A DNA stretch of 28,275 bases from a virus. The first letter of the stretch is position 1; each line of letters begins with the position of its first letter. The DNA is taken from the IMG/VR virus record IMGVR_UViG_3300032173_000029, positions 1 to 28,275 of that record, one strand, 5' to 3'. The notes beneath the pieces are model-generated. The model worked only from the letters and a program-made list of their open reading frames with translations. It had not been told where the DNA came from and made no database searches. Shown one piece after another: positions 15,365 through 21,847 of the stretch. Position numbers and translations under genes: made by a program.

Positions 15365-15520
15365 CTAGCCCTTGCCTATGATCTTCACGCCGACGAACGT
15401 GAGCATCAGCACCAGCACACCGACCGTCACCAACGCCAGGGGTACGCTCCACAGCGCCAGGCCGATACCAATGAGCCCCGTGCCGGCGCCGATCGAAAGG
15501 TTGTAGGTCAGTCGGTTCAT
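15365..15520 (-). CDS. Small two-helix membrane protein
   Basis: The product has 51 residues with two predicted membrane segments (LSIGAGTGLIGIGLALWSV and LALVTVGVLVLMLTFVGVKII) and a short basic end. The ATG overlaps the large terminase stop (ATGA) and its own stop abuts the portal ATG, so it is translated with both. I recognise no named family; small ORFs in this slot occur in other P27/HK97-like phages. It is not a typical holin by position, but an inner-membrane role during packaging or lysis is possible. Too small for confident assignment. Confidence 0.75.
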   Translation of the reverse strand: MNRLTYNLSIGAGTGLIGIGLALWSVPLALVTVGVLVLMLTFVGVKIIGKG

Positions 15521-17241
15521 ACCACCATAAGCCTGTAGTCGTTGCCGATAATGGCGTTGTGTTCTTGTTTCGCGATGACCATTCCCGCCGCCATGATCGC
15601 AGCGACGATGCCGTCCACCCGGCCGGTCGCCCGGTCTTTCGCGATCTTGCGATTCCCGGCAGGATCTGTGACCACCACCGCGTTCGCCGCGCACCAGGTC
15701 ATGATCGGATTGCCGTTGTGGCGCAAGGTGTCGGAGACCAGTAACCGTTCGAATTCGTCGACCGCAGGCGCCATATCCTTGAATCCTTGTCCGAATGGTT
15801 CGAGCGACAGAGAGATCCCCTCCCGGTCGAGGATCTGTTTCAAATCCTCGATACGCCACCGGTCATAACCCATCGCCTGCAGGTCATACAACGATACGAT
15901 TGCGGCCAGGCGTCTGGCGACCGCGAGCTTATTGATCGCGCGGCCCGGGAGCGCTTCGAGATAACCCGCATCTCGCCAGGCGATGTAGGGCACGCGATCC
16001 TTATCGGCCTTGTCATGCAGGCCATCACCGGGTAGCCAGAACCACGGCACCAGACGCCAAAAAGAATCGTCTGCCGAGGGCTCGAACAACAGCACGACGG
16101 CCGTGAGGTCCTGCGTGCTCGACAGATCCAGACCGCCCCAGCAGCGCCGGCCCACTAGACGATCCATCGCGAAATCCTTTTCCTCGCTCGCGAACCAGGC
16201 CTGCGAGGAAATCCACGGTGTTTCGGCCTCGACCCACTGGCAGAAGTTGAGCCGGCGCACGATCGATTCCTTCGCCGGCATCCCGCGTGCCTGGGTAACC
16301 TGTTCGCGGAGGTATTTCAGTCCCGGCAACCCGGCGGGAAGGCTTGGATTTACCTTTGGCCAGCAGCCTTCGTCCTTGAGCGGATCGTCCGCGTCGTCGA
16401 GCGCGCACACGTAGGCAAAGAAGCTATCGTCCGCGAGCTGGCCGGCGCCGACCTTCACGCTGTAATCGTGATAACTCCAGCACACGCTCTGTTTGTCGGT
16501 GCCGCTGTTCGTGATCATGAACAGCAGCGCCTGCCGCCGGCTCTTGGTGCCGGCGCGCATCATCTCCACCACATTCCCGGTCTTGTGCTCATGGATCTCA
16601 TCGAGCAGCGCGATGTGCGGACGCGGACCCGACTGTCCGTCATCGGCTGAGATCGGGCGGAAGAATCCGCCGGACGCCGGGTACGCGAGATTCCAGGCTT
16701 TCTCGCCAATGCCGCTCTTGGTCAACCGCGCCGAGAGACAGGGAGAGAGATCACACATCGCGATGGCGTCGCGAAACAGGATCATGGCCTGATCTTTTTT
16801 GGTAGCCGCCGCGTAAATTTCCGCGCGCGCTTCGCCGTCGGCCGTCAGTCCGTACATGCCGATGCCGGCGGCCAACGGACTCTTGCCGGAACCCTTGCCA
16901 GTCTCGACGTAGGCCACACGAAAACGCCGATACCCATCGGCACTGAGCCACCCAAACAGACTGCCGACAATAAATTGCTGCCAATCGAGCAGCTCGTAAG
17001 GGACGCCTTCGTATTCGCCGCCGTTGAGGCGCAGGATCTCAGAAAAATACGTGATCGCGCGATTAACTAATGCGACGTCGAATACCAATCCTCGGGCAGC
17101 ACCGTGTTCCATATCCGCCAGGTGCCGGCGACACGCGGCGCGCACATGCGGACCGGCGATGATTTTCCCGGCGAGGACCGCCTTGGCATAACGGGTAACG
17201 GGGTCACGAGAAGAACCGCGCCGTCGAGTCTTTGTCGCCAT
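15517..17241 (-). CDS. Large terminase subunit (Terminase_1 type)
   Basis: The product has 574 residues from the ATG at 17241; a longer reading inside the small subunit gene lacks support. Walker A is at 113-121 (ETGKGSGKS), Walker B at 208-215 (PHIALLDE, D214-E215), and the nuclease centre begins at D372 (WGGLDLSSTQDLT), with GRVDGIVAAIMA near the end supplying a late acidic residue. It is the ATPase and nuclease that packages DNA into the prohead. It overlaps the small subunit by 38 bases. With a P27-type small subunit and an adjacent HNH protein, cohesive-end packaging is likely. Confidence 0.96.
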   Translation of the reverse strand: MATKTRRRGSSRDPVTRYAKAVLAGKIIAGPHVRAACRRHLADMEHGAARGLVFDVALVNRAITYFSEILRLNGGEYEGVPYELLDWQQFIVGSLFGWLSADGYRRFRVAYVETGKGSGKSPLAAGIGMYGLTADGEARAEIYAAATKKDQAMILFRDAIAMCDLSPCLSARLTKSGIGEKAWNLAYPASGGFFRPISADDGQSGPRPHIALLDEIHEHKTGNVVEMMRAGTKSRRQALLFMITNSGTDKQSVCWSYHDYSVKVGAGQLADDSFFAYVCALDDADDPLKDEGCWPKVNPSLPAGLPGLKYLREQVTQARGMPAKESIVRRLNFCQWVEAETPWISSQAWFASEEKDFAMDRLVGRRCWGGLDLSSTQDLTAVVLLFEPSADDSFWRLVPWFWLPGDGLHDKADKDRVPYIAWRDAGYLEALPGRAINKLAVARRLAAIVSLYDLQAMGYDRWRIEDLKQILDREGISLSLEPFGQGFKDMAPAVDEFERLLVSDTLRHNGNPIMTWCAANAVVVTDPAGNRKIAKDRATGRVDGIVAAIMAAGMVIAKQEHNAIIGNDYRLMVV

Positions 17242-17683
17242 CGGGAAATAGATTGCCTTGCGGCTGGATGGCAATGCGGGTACGCGCCGCCGGCGACATG
17301 CCGAATTCACGCAACACCGTCATCGCCTGCTTGAAGCTCATGGATTGCACGACGAGCCAGGGATTGATGCTATCGCCCTTGCTCTCCGCGGCCACTGGCG
17401 AATGGCACACCAGGTTGCCCACCACCTCGGTGGCCGCCTGCCGGTATTGCGCGATCGCCACACAGCCCATGGAGAGCGCGTGCACGTCGATCTTCGTCAG
17501 CAACCGGCAATGCCGCAGGGCCGGCGCGAGTTCATCCCACACGATCGCGGCGGTCGCATCGAGCCACGCCGGCGGCGCGAGATCGTTCAGGTATTCGGGG
17601 TCCGGCTCCTGCCGGTTCAGAGCGCGCTTCCCGCGATTGCCCTCGATGACTTTCAGCGCCGTTGGTTTTATGGGTCTCCCCAT
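17204..17683 (-). CDS. Small terminase subunit, P27 family
   Basis: The product has 159 residues. The N-terminus MGRPIKPTALKVIEGNRGKRALNRQEPDP and PAWLDATAAIVWDELAPALRHCRLLTKIDVHALSMGCVAIAQYRQA are the P27-type signature. The end, MTVLREFGMSPAARTRIAI, is also typical (L-x-x-FGMSP-x-x-R). It recognises the packaging site and hands DNA to the large subunit. An unusual G-rich tract surrounds the start codon. The gene follows the HNH gene after a 100-base gap that may hold the cos site. Confidence 0.94.
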   Translation of the reverse strand: MGRPIKPTALKVIEGNRGKRALNRQEPDPEYLNDLAPPAWLDATAAIVWDELAPALRHCRLLTKIDVHALSMGCVAIAQYRQAATEVVGNLVCHSPVAAESKGDSINPWLVVQSMSFKQAMTVLREFGMSPAARTRIAIQPQGNLFPDGDKDSTARFFS

Positions 17684-17784
17684 GTCCCTTACCCCCCACC
17701 CATATCCATTACGCGGTGATGCAAAGAAAGAAGGCCAAGCGGTCGCCGGGCCACCGGGTATAGAGAGTTACCCTCCCTACCCCC
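17678..17784 (-). other. G-rich gap between HNH and small terminase genes, cos candidate
   Basis: On the minus strand, runs of 3, 6, 3 and 4 G lie at 17701-17678 with loops of 1, 3 and 4, fitting a G-quadruplex that spans the start codon of the small terminase gene. A second G-rich cluster (5, 3, 3) lies at 17784-17771. No other gene lies in the gap. In HNH/P27 phages the cos site is often near here. No cut site can be named from sequence alone. Confidence 0.4.
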
Positions 17785-18107
17785 TAGCGCCAGTGATGCC
17801 GGGCATCCAGCGGCAGGCCATTGAGGTCACAACCCAGCTGCGCCCCGCTCTTCTCGGCGCGCTGCTTGTGGCTGTCGTGGCAGTGCTTGCATAACGCCTG
17901 CCAGTTGCAGCTATCCCAGAACAGCACGCGGTTGCCCTGGTGCGGAACCCGGTGATCGACCACCGCCGCCGCCGTGGTGCGGCCGAAACGATGGCACTCG
18001 ACACACAGCGGGTGAGCCCGCAAGTAGGCGGCGCGGGCTTTGCGCCACGCATGACCATACCCGCGCTGCGTGGCCGAATCCCGCAACGGTGATGTCTTGC
18101 GCGCCAT
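17784..18107 (-). CDS. HNH endonuclease, packaging-associated
   Basis: The product has 107 residues. Two CXXC pairs (C35/C38 in LCVECH and C73/C76 in LCKHCH) bind zinc. D51-H52 in VVDHRVPH, N68 in WDSCNWQ and H77 or H80 form the HNH centre. The N-terminal RDSATQRGYGHAWRKARAAYLRAHPLC is the standard opening of phage HNH proteins lying next to P27 small terminase genes. In HK97-like phages this protein works with the terminase to cut cos. It is the first gene of the late operon, after the promoter and leader terminator. Confidence 0.93.
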   Translation of the reverse strand: MARKTSPLRDSATQRGYGHAWRKARAAYLRAHPLCVECHRFGRTTAAAVVDHRVPHQGNRVLFWDSCNWQALCKHCHDSHKQRAEKSGAQLGCDLNGLPLDARHHWR

Positions 18108-18140
18108 GAGAGCGTAAGTGCGTTGGTTTCTTCGGAAACG

Positions 18141-18172
18141 AAAAAGCCCGCCAGATCGGATCTGTGCGGGCT
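18141..18172 (-). terminator. Late leader terminator (tR'-like) before HNH gene
   Basis: On the minus strand AGCCCGC pairs with GCGGGCT, with an inner CAGATC/GATCTG pair extending the stem, followed by TTTTT. It lies about 50-75 bases after the predicted late start point and before the first late gene, so late genes need read-through. Confidence 0.88.
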
Positions 18173-18224
18173 TGAGAGGCTGTTACCGGTGCCTTGCATC
18201 GACACCTATACCAGCATGGGAAAA

Positions 18225-18253
18225 AATATACACATTTAGGAACCTCCAGTCAA
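18225..18253 (-). promoter_or_regulatory. Predicted late promoter (pR'-like)
   Basis: On the minus strand TTGACT (18253-18248) and TATATT (18230-18225) are separated by exactly 17 bases; each hexamer is one base from consensus. The -35 overlaps the stop codon of the Q-like gene. The expected start is near 18218. Directly after it, TGGTATAGG (18213-18205) resembles an extended -10, as in sigma-dependent pause sites of lambdoid late promoters. The promoter reading rests on consensus match and place; the pause is inference. Confidence 0.75.
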
Positions 18254-18966
18254 ATCCTTTCTAAAATTTTGATGATTTCAGCCATGCGCCGATGTGCGTC
18301 GGCAAGCTTCTTGCGGTACCAGCGTTCCGACACATGAAACCGCTGTGCCTTCATCTCCTGCGTCCCATTGCGCGTATATTCCTCAATCACTACCCGCGCC
18401 AGCCAATAGGTAGCATCGTAATGGCTCCAACCCTCCACCGTGCGCTCGATCAGCGCTGACACCGGATCGGGCTCATAGTCCTGCCCGAGGTAGCATGTGC
18501 CCTTGATCGTCGCCGGGTGCACCTGCAGCTCCATGATCACGCGTTTGCCCGCGCCCCGGCATACGTGGCAGGTGCGGCCGTCCGGCATGGTGCCGGTAGA
18601 GCGGCGCACCATGGGATCGGCATCGAAACAAAACACGCAACCGACCGTCCGTACATGCGTGCTGACACCGAGATTGCCATCGACCTTGCCCTCGCCGCCG
18701 CAGGTAGGACAGGGCTGGTTGATGAAGGCCTGCGCCGATCCGATCAGATGCCCCGGCATGCGCTTTGCGCCCTTGCAGGTGGAGCAAACCGACGAACCAC
18801 GGCTATCGCGCAGCTCACCCAAGACGCCAGTGCTCTTGCCTGATTCATCGCCGTAATACCGCGCTCCGCTGCGCCAACGTGCCCAGCGTTCAAAGGCCTC
18901 GCGTATCTTGGCTTTCGTATCGCTGGTGCTGAGCTGCAGAGGTTCGGCGATAGCCGCTGTGATCAT
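18250..18966 (-). CDS. Q-like late antiterminator / late gene regulator with DnaJ-type zinc fingers
   Basis: The product has 238 residues. Four CXXC pairs lie at 61/64, 86/89, 110/113 and 133/136, three with the DnaJ-like CXXCXGX(G/K) form. The C-terminal part (VIEEYTRNGTQEMKAQRFHVSERWYRKKLADAHRRMAEIIKILE) looks like a helix-turn-helix of the sigma region 4/Q-protein type. The position, as last early gene next to a strong promoter and terminator that precede the late genes, is that of lambda-family Q. By analogy it would load on RNA polymerase at the late promoter and permit read-through. It is coupled to the upstream gene by ATGA. DNA binding is inferred. Confidence 0.75.
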   Translation of the reverse strand: MITAAIAEPLQLSTSDTKAKIREAFERWARWRSGARYYGDESGKSTGVLGELRDSRGSSVCSTCKGAKRMPGHLIGSAQAFINQPCPTCGGEGKVDGNLGVSTHVRTVGCVFCFDADPMVRRSTGTMPDGRTCHVCRGAGKRVIMELQVHPATIKGTCYLGQDYEPDPVSALIERTVEGWSHYDATYWLARVVIEEYTRNGTQEMKAQRFHVSERWYRKKLADAHRRMAEIIKILERI

Positions 18967-19181
18967 CGTTTCATTCTCCTGGGTATCGCATCATTGTTTA
19001 ACGTGGAACATATTGACCAATCCCGGCAATTATCCTGCCCGCCCTCGGGCCATTGGATGCGACTGAGTACACAGTGAAACCCGCGTCCGTCTCGGCGCGG
19101 TTTGTGGTGCACACACGCTTGGCATCCGATCCGTTTCGATTCCCGCCGCAACGCTACCTGCAAGGGATCGCCGAACATCAT
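18963..19181 (-). CDS. Small Cys-rich protein, putative zinc binder
   Basis: The product has 72 residues from the ATG at 19181, chosen because it overlaps the stop of the preceding gene. Cysteines in GCQACVHHK, FHCVLSR and DNCRDW suggest one metal site, and the CXXC...C...C plan with a following W is common in phage small proteins upstream of Q. I do not know the function. It overlaps the Q-like start by ATGA, so the two are translated together and may act together. Confidence 0.7.
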   Translation of the reverse strand: MMFGDPLQVALRRESKRIGCQACVHHKPRRDGRGFHCVLSRIQWPEGGQDNCRDWSICSTLNNDAIPRRMKR

Positions 19182-19420
19182 GCCGCTTTGCCCTTCTGCC
19201 GCAGATGGCGATCGAGGATGTACTGGCGACAACGCTCGGCGAATTCGGTCGGGTTTTCGTCAGGGCGGCGCTCGAACCCGAGCTCGCGCAGCCGCAGGGC
19301 AATGGCGGGATGCATCGGCCTGGGAGTGGTCACCGGCGGCGCGGGCCATGCGAGCAGCGTGCCACAGATGCATTGCTTGGCATGATAAAAGGCCAGTCGT
19401 CCGCAGGTAGGGCAATTCAT
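19178..19420 (-). CDS. Small zinc-ribbon protein
   Basis: The product has 80 residues. The N-terminus MNCPTCGRLAFYHAKQCICGTLLAW forms a zinc ribbon (CPTCG and CICG). A helical tail follows (IALRLRELGFERRPDENPTEFAERCRQYILDRHLRQK). No specific family is recognised. It is coupled on both sides by 4-base overlaps, as are its neighbours in this run of small early genes. A role as a regulator or adaptor is possible but not shown by the sequence. Confidence 0.7.
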   Translation of the reverse strand: MNCPTCGRLAFYHAKQCICGTLLAWPAPPVTTPRPMHPAIALRLRELGFERRPDENPTEFAERCRQYILDRHLRQKGKAA

Positions 19421-19629
19421 GGTTCTGCCTTACCTCTCAGCAGTTCATTCATTCCTTCCCGTAAGGCTTGCATGTCCTGCAACAACTCGATCAGCACATC
19501 GTGTATTACCTGGGATTGTTCCATGGCAATGCGGGTGCGTTCTTTCGCGCTGGCATCGGCATAGCGTTTCCGATAGTGCTCCAGCCGCTCTATTTTTCCG
19601 CTCCTGTAGACCTGCGGACTTTCAGCCAT
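19417..19629 (-). CDS. Hypothetical helical protein
   Basis: The product has 70 residues, almost wholly charged and helical, with an apparent coiled coil from RLEHYRKRYADAS through VIHDVLIELLQDMQALREGMNELLRG. No family is recognised. It overlaps the winged-helix gene upstream by 8 bases and the zinc-ribbon gene downstream by 4 bases. It could be an oligomerising accessory factor of either neighbour; nothing more can be said. Confidence 0.65.
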   Translation of the reverse strand: MAESPQVYRSGKIERLEHYRKRYADASAKERTRIAMEQSQVIHDVLIELLQDMQALREGMNELLRGKAEP

Positions 19630-20215
19630 GTAAGAGCTTTCTCAGTTGAGAAAGGTGAGCGGCGGCTGTTGCAGGATCGCTGTGTCCGATTAAACGGTCG
19701 TCTTTTTTATTATTTTTCATCCCGCCGGGTTCACCGGCGGAACATTCTGAAAGAGAACCGGGTGGCGCACACCCGCTTTTGGGGTGCGTCTCCGGTATAA
19801 TTCTCTTATGTAGATAATATTGTGCCGAATTCGGCACACGGCTCGGATAAAGAAAAGAGGCCGCCCGATTTACGGCTCCCGCCATCCCGGCCAGCCATTT
19901 CAGCGCGCGGCCCTTGAGCTTGTAGATCGTGGAGCGGAACACCCAGCCGCGTTCGCCGTCCTTCTGGTGCCGGCGCTTACGTTCGATCCATCCGAGGCGC
20001 ACCAGTTGATTCAGATGGCGATTGAGCGATCGCAGGCTCATGCGCCGCCCGTAGCGGGCCAGCAGCGCCAGGATCTTATCCTGCGAGGGGAAACAGTAGC
20101 CCTTGTCGTATTTGTTCGCCGTGCCGGCGAGCACGGTGAGGATCAGCATCTCCGGATTGTGGACGAAGGTCTGGTATTCGTAATCCTGTTCCAGCAGGGC
20201 GTGCAAAATTAACAT
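19622..20215 (-). CDS. Winged-helix (HTH_36-like) protein, candidate replication initiator or regulator
   Basis: The product has 197 residues with GAGG upstream of the ATG. Residues 38-100 (KGYCFPSQDKILALLARYGRRMSLRSLNRHLNQLVRLGWIERKRRHQ...GWVFRSTIYKL) match the HTH_36 pattern: a CFPSQ opening, a helix-turn-helix and a wing. The C-terminus is low in motifs. Phage replication initiators and some transcription factors share this fold. It occupies the lambda O slot in the early operon, but no helicase or loader gene follows. A perfect 18-bp palindrome lies inside the gene and related inverted repeats lie just upstream, fitting a self-binding or origin role. Confidence 0.7.
   Translation of the reverse strand: MLILHALLEQDYEYQTFVHNPEMLILTVLAGTANKYDKGYCFPSQDKILALLARYGRRMSLRSLNRHLNQLVRLGWIERKRRHQKDGERGWVFRSTIYKLKGRALKWLAGMAGAVNRAASFLYPSRVPNSAQYYLHKRIIPETHPKSGCAPPGSLSECSAGEPGGMKNNKKDDRLIGHSDPATAAAHLSQLRKLLHG
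19821..19838. repeat. Perfect 18-bp palindrome inside the winged-helix gene
   Basis: TGTGCCGAATTCGGCACA reads the same on both strands. It falls in codons near residues 126-131 of the winged-helix protein. Its half-site GTGCCGA recurs in an inverted repeat upstream of that gene. Confidence 0.65.
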
Positions 20216-20225
20216 GGCTATTACC

Positions 20226-20384
20226 TCACTTGATTGCTTTAAGTTCAGATTTGGTGCTGTCGTTCATCTCTGGCTCCCGCGTATTACGCGAGCCGTCGGC
20301 ACCATGTGTGCCGAACGCAGCCATTTTTTCGCCAGGACGGCTACACGGGCGCGAGCGGCATCGATATTGCCGCTCGCGGTACAT
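20226..20384 (-). CDS. Possible 52-residue ORF upstream of winged-helix gene
   Basis: The ATG at 20384 follows GAGGCCAATCAA, a fair Shine-Dalgarno. The product (MYRERQYRCRSRPCSRPGEK...STKSELKAIK) has a basic, Cys-containing start and an acidic-to-basic end, with no recognised family. Its TGA lies ten bases before the next ATG. The same stretch holds three inverted repeats, so the reading frame may be chance in a regulatory or origin region. I give it as a possible gene only. Confidence 0.35.
   Translation of the reverse strand: MYRERQYRCRSRPCSRPGEKMAAFGTHGADGSRNTREPEMNDSTKSELKAIK
20272..20378. repeat. Cluster of three inverted repeats, candidate origin or operator region
   Basis: Three inverted repeats lie within 107 bases: an imperfect GGCTC...GAGCC stem (20272-20294), TCGGCAC-N5-GTGCCGA (20296-20314), and an 11-bp perfect stem CGCGAGCGGCA/TGCCGCTCGCG with a 7-base loop (20350-20378). 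The middle one uses the half-site of the palindrome at 19821. Confidence 0.55.
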
Positions 20385-20423
20385 TTGATTGGCCTCGTGT
20401 TTTTACGGGGCGGCGTGAAATGT

Positions 20424-20642
20424 TCATGTCGCGTATTCTTCGGTCATAAGCCGGGAAAGATCAGGCAAGTTGCGCTGGAAGCGACGGGCGAAATCATCCT
20501 CTACGTAAAATCGAACGATCGCGCGCCGGCGGGGATTGGCGATCAATGCCAGGGCGGATCTCCGCGCCTCGGGTGTTTTTATATTGAGGATGGCCGTGGC
20601 TTGGTGCCGCGGCCGGAGATTGTCGGTGTCAAGGATAGTCAT
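20424..20642 (-). CDS. Hypothetical protein
   Basis: The product has 72 residues (TPEARRSALALIANPRRRAIVRFYVEDDFARRFQRNLPDLSRLMTEEYAT), helical and basic in the middle, with no recognised family. The start overlaps the end of the small membrane gene by 14 bases and has no clear Shine-Dalgarno of its own, suggesting re-initiation after that gene. About 40 bases separate it from the possible 52-residue ORF downstream. Confidence 0.55.
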   Translation of the reverse strand: MTILDTDNLRPRHQATAILNIKTPEARRSALALIANPRRRAIVRFYVEDDFARRFQRNLPDLSRLMTEEYAT

Positions 20643-20745
20643 GCGGTTTTCGTTTGTATTCTTTCAGGTTCAGAAAACCGAAGGCGAGCCCGGCGATCAG
20701 TCCGGCGATGATCCACACGATCAGTCCAATTTGCCACCATTTCAT
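20629..20745 (-). CDS. Small single-helix membrane protein (38 residues)
   Basis: The ATG at 20745 has a perfect AAGGAGG five to six bases upstream. The product begins MKWWQIGLIVWIIAGLIAGLAFGFLNL and ends EYKRKPHDYP: one strong membrane helix of about 20 residues with aromatic and Gly-rich faces, then a basic cytoplasmic tail. Small membrane proteins of this type are common in phage early operons; functions range from lysis timing to exclusion, and none can be assigned here. The strong ribosome site makes it credible despite the size. Confidence 0.7.
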   Translation of the reverse strand: MKWWQIGLIVWIIAGLIAGLAFGFLNLKEYKRKPHDYP

Positions 20746-20787
20746 GCCAACCTCCTTGTCGCGTTGCCGTCTGAAAGTTTTACTTAT

Positions 20788-21087
20788 TCAGATTCCCACT
20801 TCGTCAAACACCATTGCGAGCTGCCGTGCTATCACGACGCGACGCGCGCCGGTCTCGCTCATCTTCGCGGCCATGAAGGATCGGATGACGGCGGGCTTGA
20901 GTTTCGTTTTGTCCGCCACGGCATCCACCAGGTTGGCATAGGCCTCGCGGGCGTTCACCATGCGCTGGTGCAAAGCCATGAGTTCCTTGATCGAGACTTG
21001 CAGGGGTTTCAGTGTGATCACCACGGCATCGGCTTCCGGTGTCGCTGCCGGTTCTGTTTTGATGGCGCTTGCGGTAGCTGTTTGCAT
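20788..21087 (-). CDS. Hypothetical protein
   Basis: The product has 99 residues with an AAAGGAGG site before the ATG. A flexible Ala/Thr-rich start (residues 1-25) leads to helices: IKELMALHQRMVNAREAYANLVDAVADKTKLKPAVIRSFMAAKMS, then RRVVIARQLAMVFDEVG. The second part recalls short proteins in phage early operons that are co-encoded with single-strand binding or recombination genes, but I do not recognise it with confidence. The high-quality ribosome site suggests strong expression. Confidence 0.65.
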   Translation of the reverse strand: MQTATASAIKTEPAATPEADAVVITLKPLQVSIKELMALHQRMVNAREAYANLVDAVADKTKLKPAVIRSFMAAKMSETGARRVVIARQLAMVFDEVGI

Positions 21088-21112
21088 ATAGCCTCCTTTG
21101 TCGCGTGAATTC

Positions 21113-21412
21113 CTATAAATTGTGCTTTTCTTCTTCCAGAGGTTCCAGAGATGCTAGATGATTCGCCAGAGCAGCTCGCTCTAGAGCTTGCAAAAATACA
21201 TCATGAAATCGCGCAGCTTCTGCAGCGATTTGTTGGGTCGACTGAGAAGTCGCCGCACAGAAAATGTCACGAATCTGTTCAGTATTTTCTCGGTCAGGTG
21301 ATGGGGTCCATAGGAAGTCTGCTTCGTCAACTGTCGCGATCACGGTCAAAGAAACCCCGCAATGTTTGAATCTCACCGAGAATTCCGGATTGCCTTTAAA
21401 CGGATAGGCCAT
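21113..21412 (-). CDS. Hypothetical protein
   Basis: The product has 99 residues. The first half is beta-rich (YPFKGNPEFSVRFKHCGVSLTVIATVDEADFLW), the second helical (TQQIAAEAARFHDVFLQALERAALANHLASLEPLEEE). No family is recognised. A GAGAGGG-like site lies before the ATG, and the gene overlaps the preceding one by 17 bases. It lies mid-way in the early run of small genes, with no further context. Confidence 0.65.
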   Translation of the reverse strand: MAYPFKGNPEFSVRFKHCGVSLTVIATVDEADFLWTPSPDRENTEQIRDIFCAATSQSTQQIAAEAARFHDVFLQALERAALANHLASLEPLEEEKHNL

Positions 21413-21653
21413 GTTTCCCTCTCAAACTTTCTAATAATTCACTTTCGGGAAACCACCAGAATTCGCGGCCTTCGGTGATCGGGATACCGGTGTTCTCCGA
21501 CTCGAACTGCCCGTGGCGCCAGTTGTAGAGACCACCGAGCAGATAAAAACTTTCCTCGCTCGGGACGCAGACCAGATCGGGATCGCGCACGGCGATCAGC
21601 GCCGAGAAAACTTTTCCGATGTCCGGTTGCCGCGTATGCGGGCGCCAGTTCAT
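21396..21653 (-). CDS. Hypothetical protein, DUF551-like end
   Basis: The product has 85 residues. It contains FYLLGGLYNWRHGQFESENTG and ends REFWWFPESELLESL, which recalls the W-(M/L)-P-x-x-E/L end of small DUF551-type phage proteins. The match is short and family membership is uncertain. The ATG overlaps the stop of the upstream 65-residue gene (ATGA), so it belongs to the same translational chain. Confidence 0.6.
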   Translation of the reverse strand: MNWRPHTRQPDIGKVFSALIAVRDPDLVCVPSEESFYLLGGLYNWRHGQFESENTGIPITEGREFWWFPESELLESLRGKHGLSV

Positions 21654-21847
21654 GGCGCCAGCTCCGCCATGATTTCGAGCAACGGGTAGCTGGGCTCGAT
21701 GAAAAGTTTCGTGCCATCCGCGAGCAGGTCATGAAATTCGCGCAGGAAATAAGCCGGATCAATGACAGCTTCAAGACGTGAAATAATCTCGTCCATAACC
21801 TGAGTCAGGGCTTCGGATTCGGCGCTGAGCGTAATGATGGCGGTCAT
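21650..21847 (-). CDS. Small hypothetical protein
   Basis: The product has 65 residues from the ATG at 21847, which overlaps the TGA of the CII-like gene. A longer frame upstream exists but lies inside that gene. The text ESEALTQVMDEIISRLEAVIDPAYFLREFHDLLADGTKLFIEPSYPLLEIMAEL is helical and acidic, with no recognised motif. The tight coupling to a regulator upstream could mean a modulatory role; this is conjecture. Confidence 0.6.
   Translation of the reverse strand: MTAIITLSAESEALTQVMDEIISRLEAVIDPAYFLREFHDLLADGTKLFIEPSYPLLEIMAELAP

Noticed and set aside
19722-19740. Hairpin CCGCCGG/CCGGCGG inside the winged-helix gene as terminator
   Set aside because: It lies within coding sequence and the bases after it on the minus strand are A-rich rather than T-rich.
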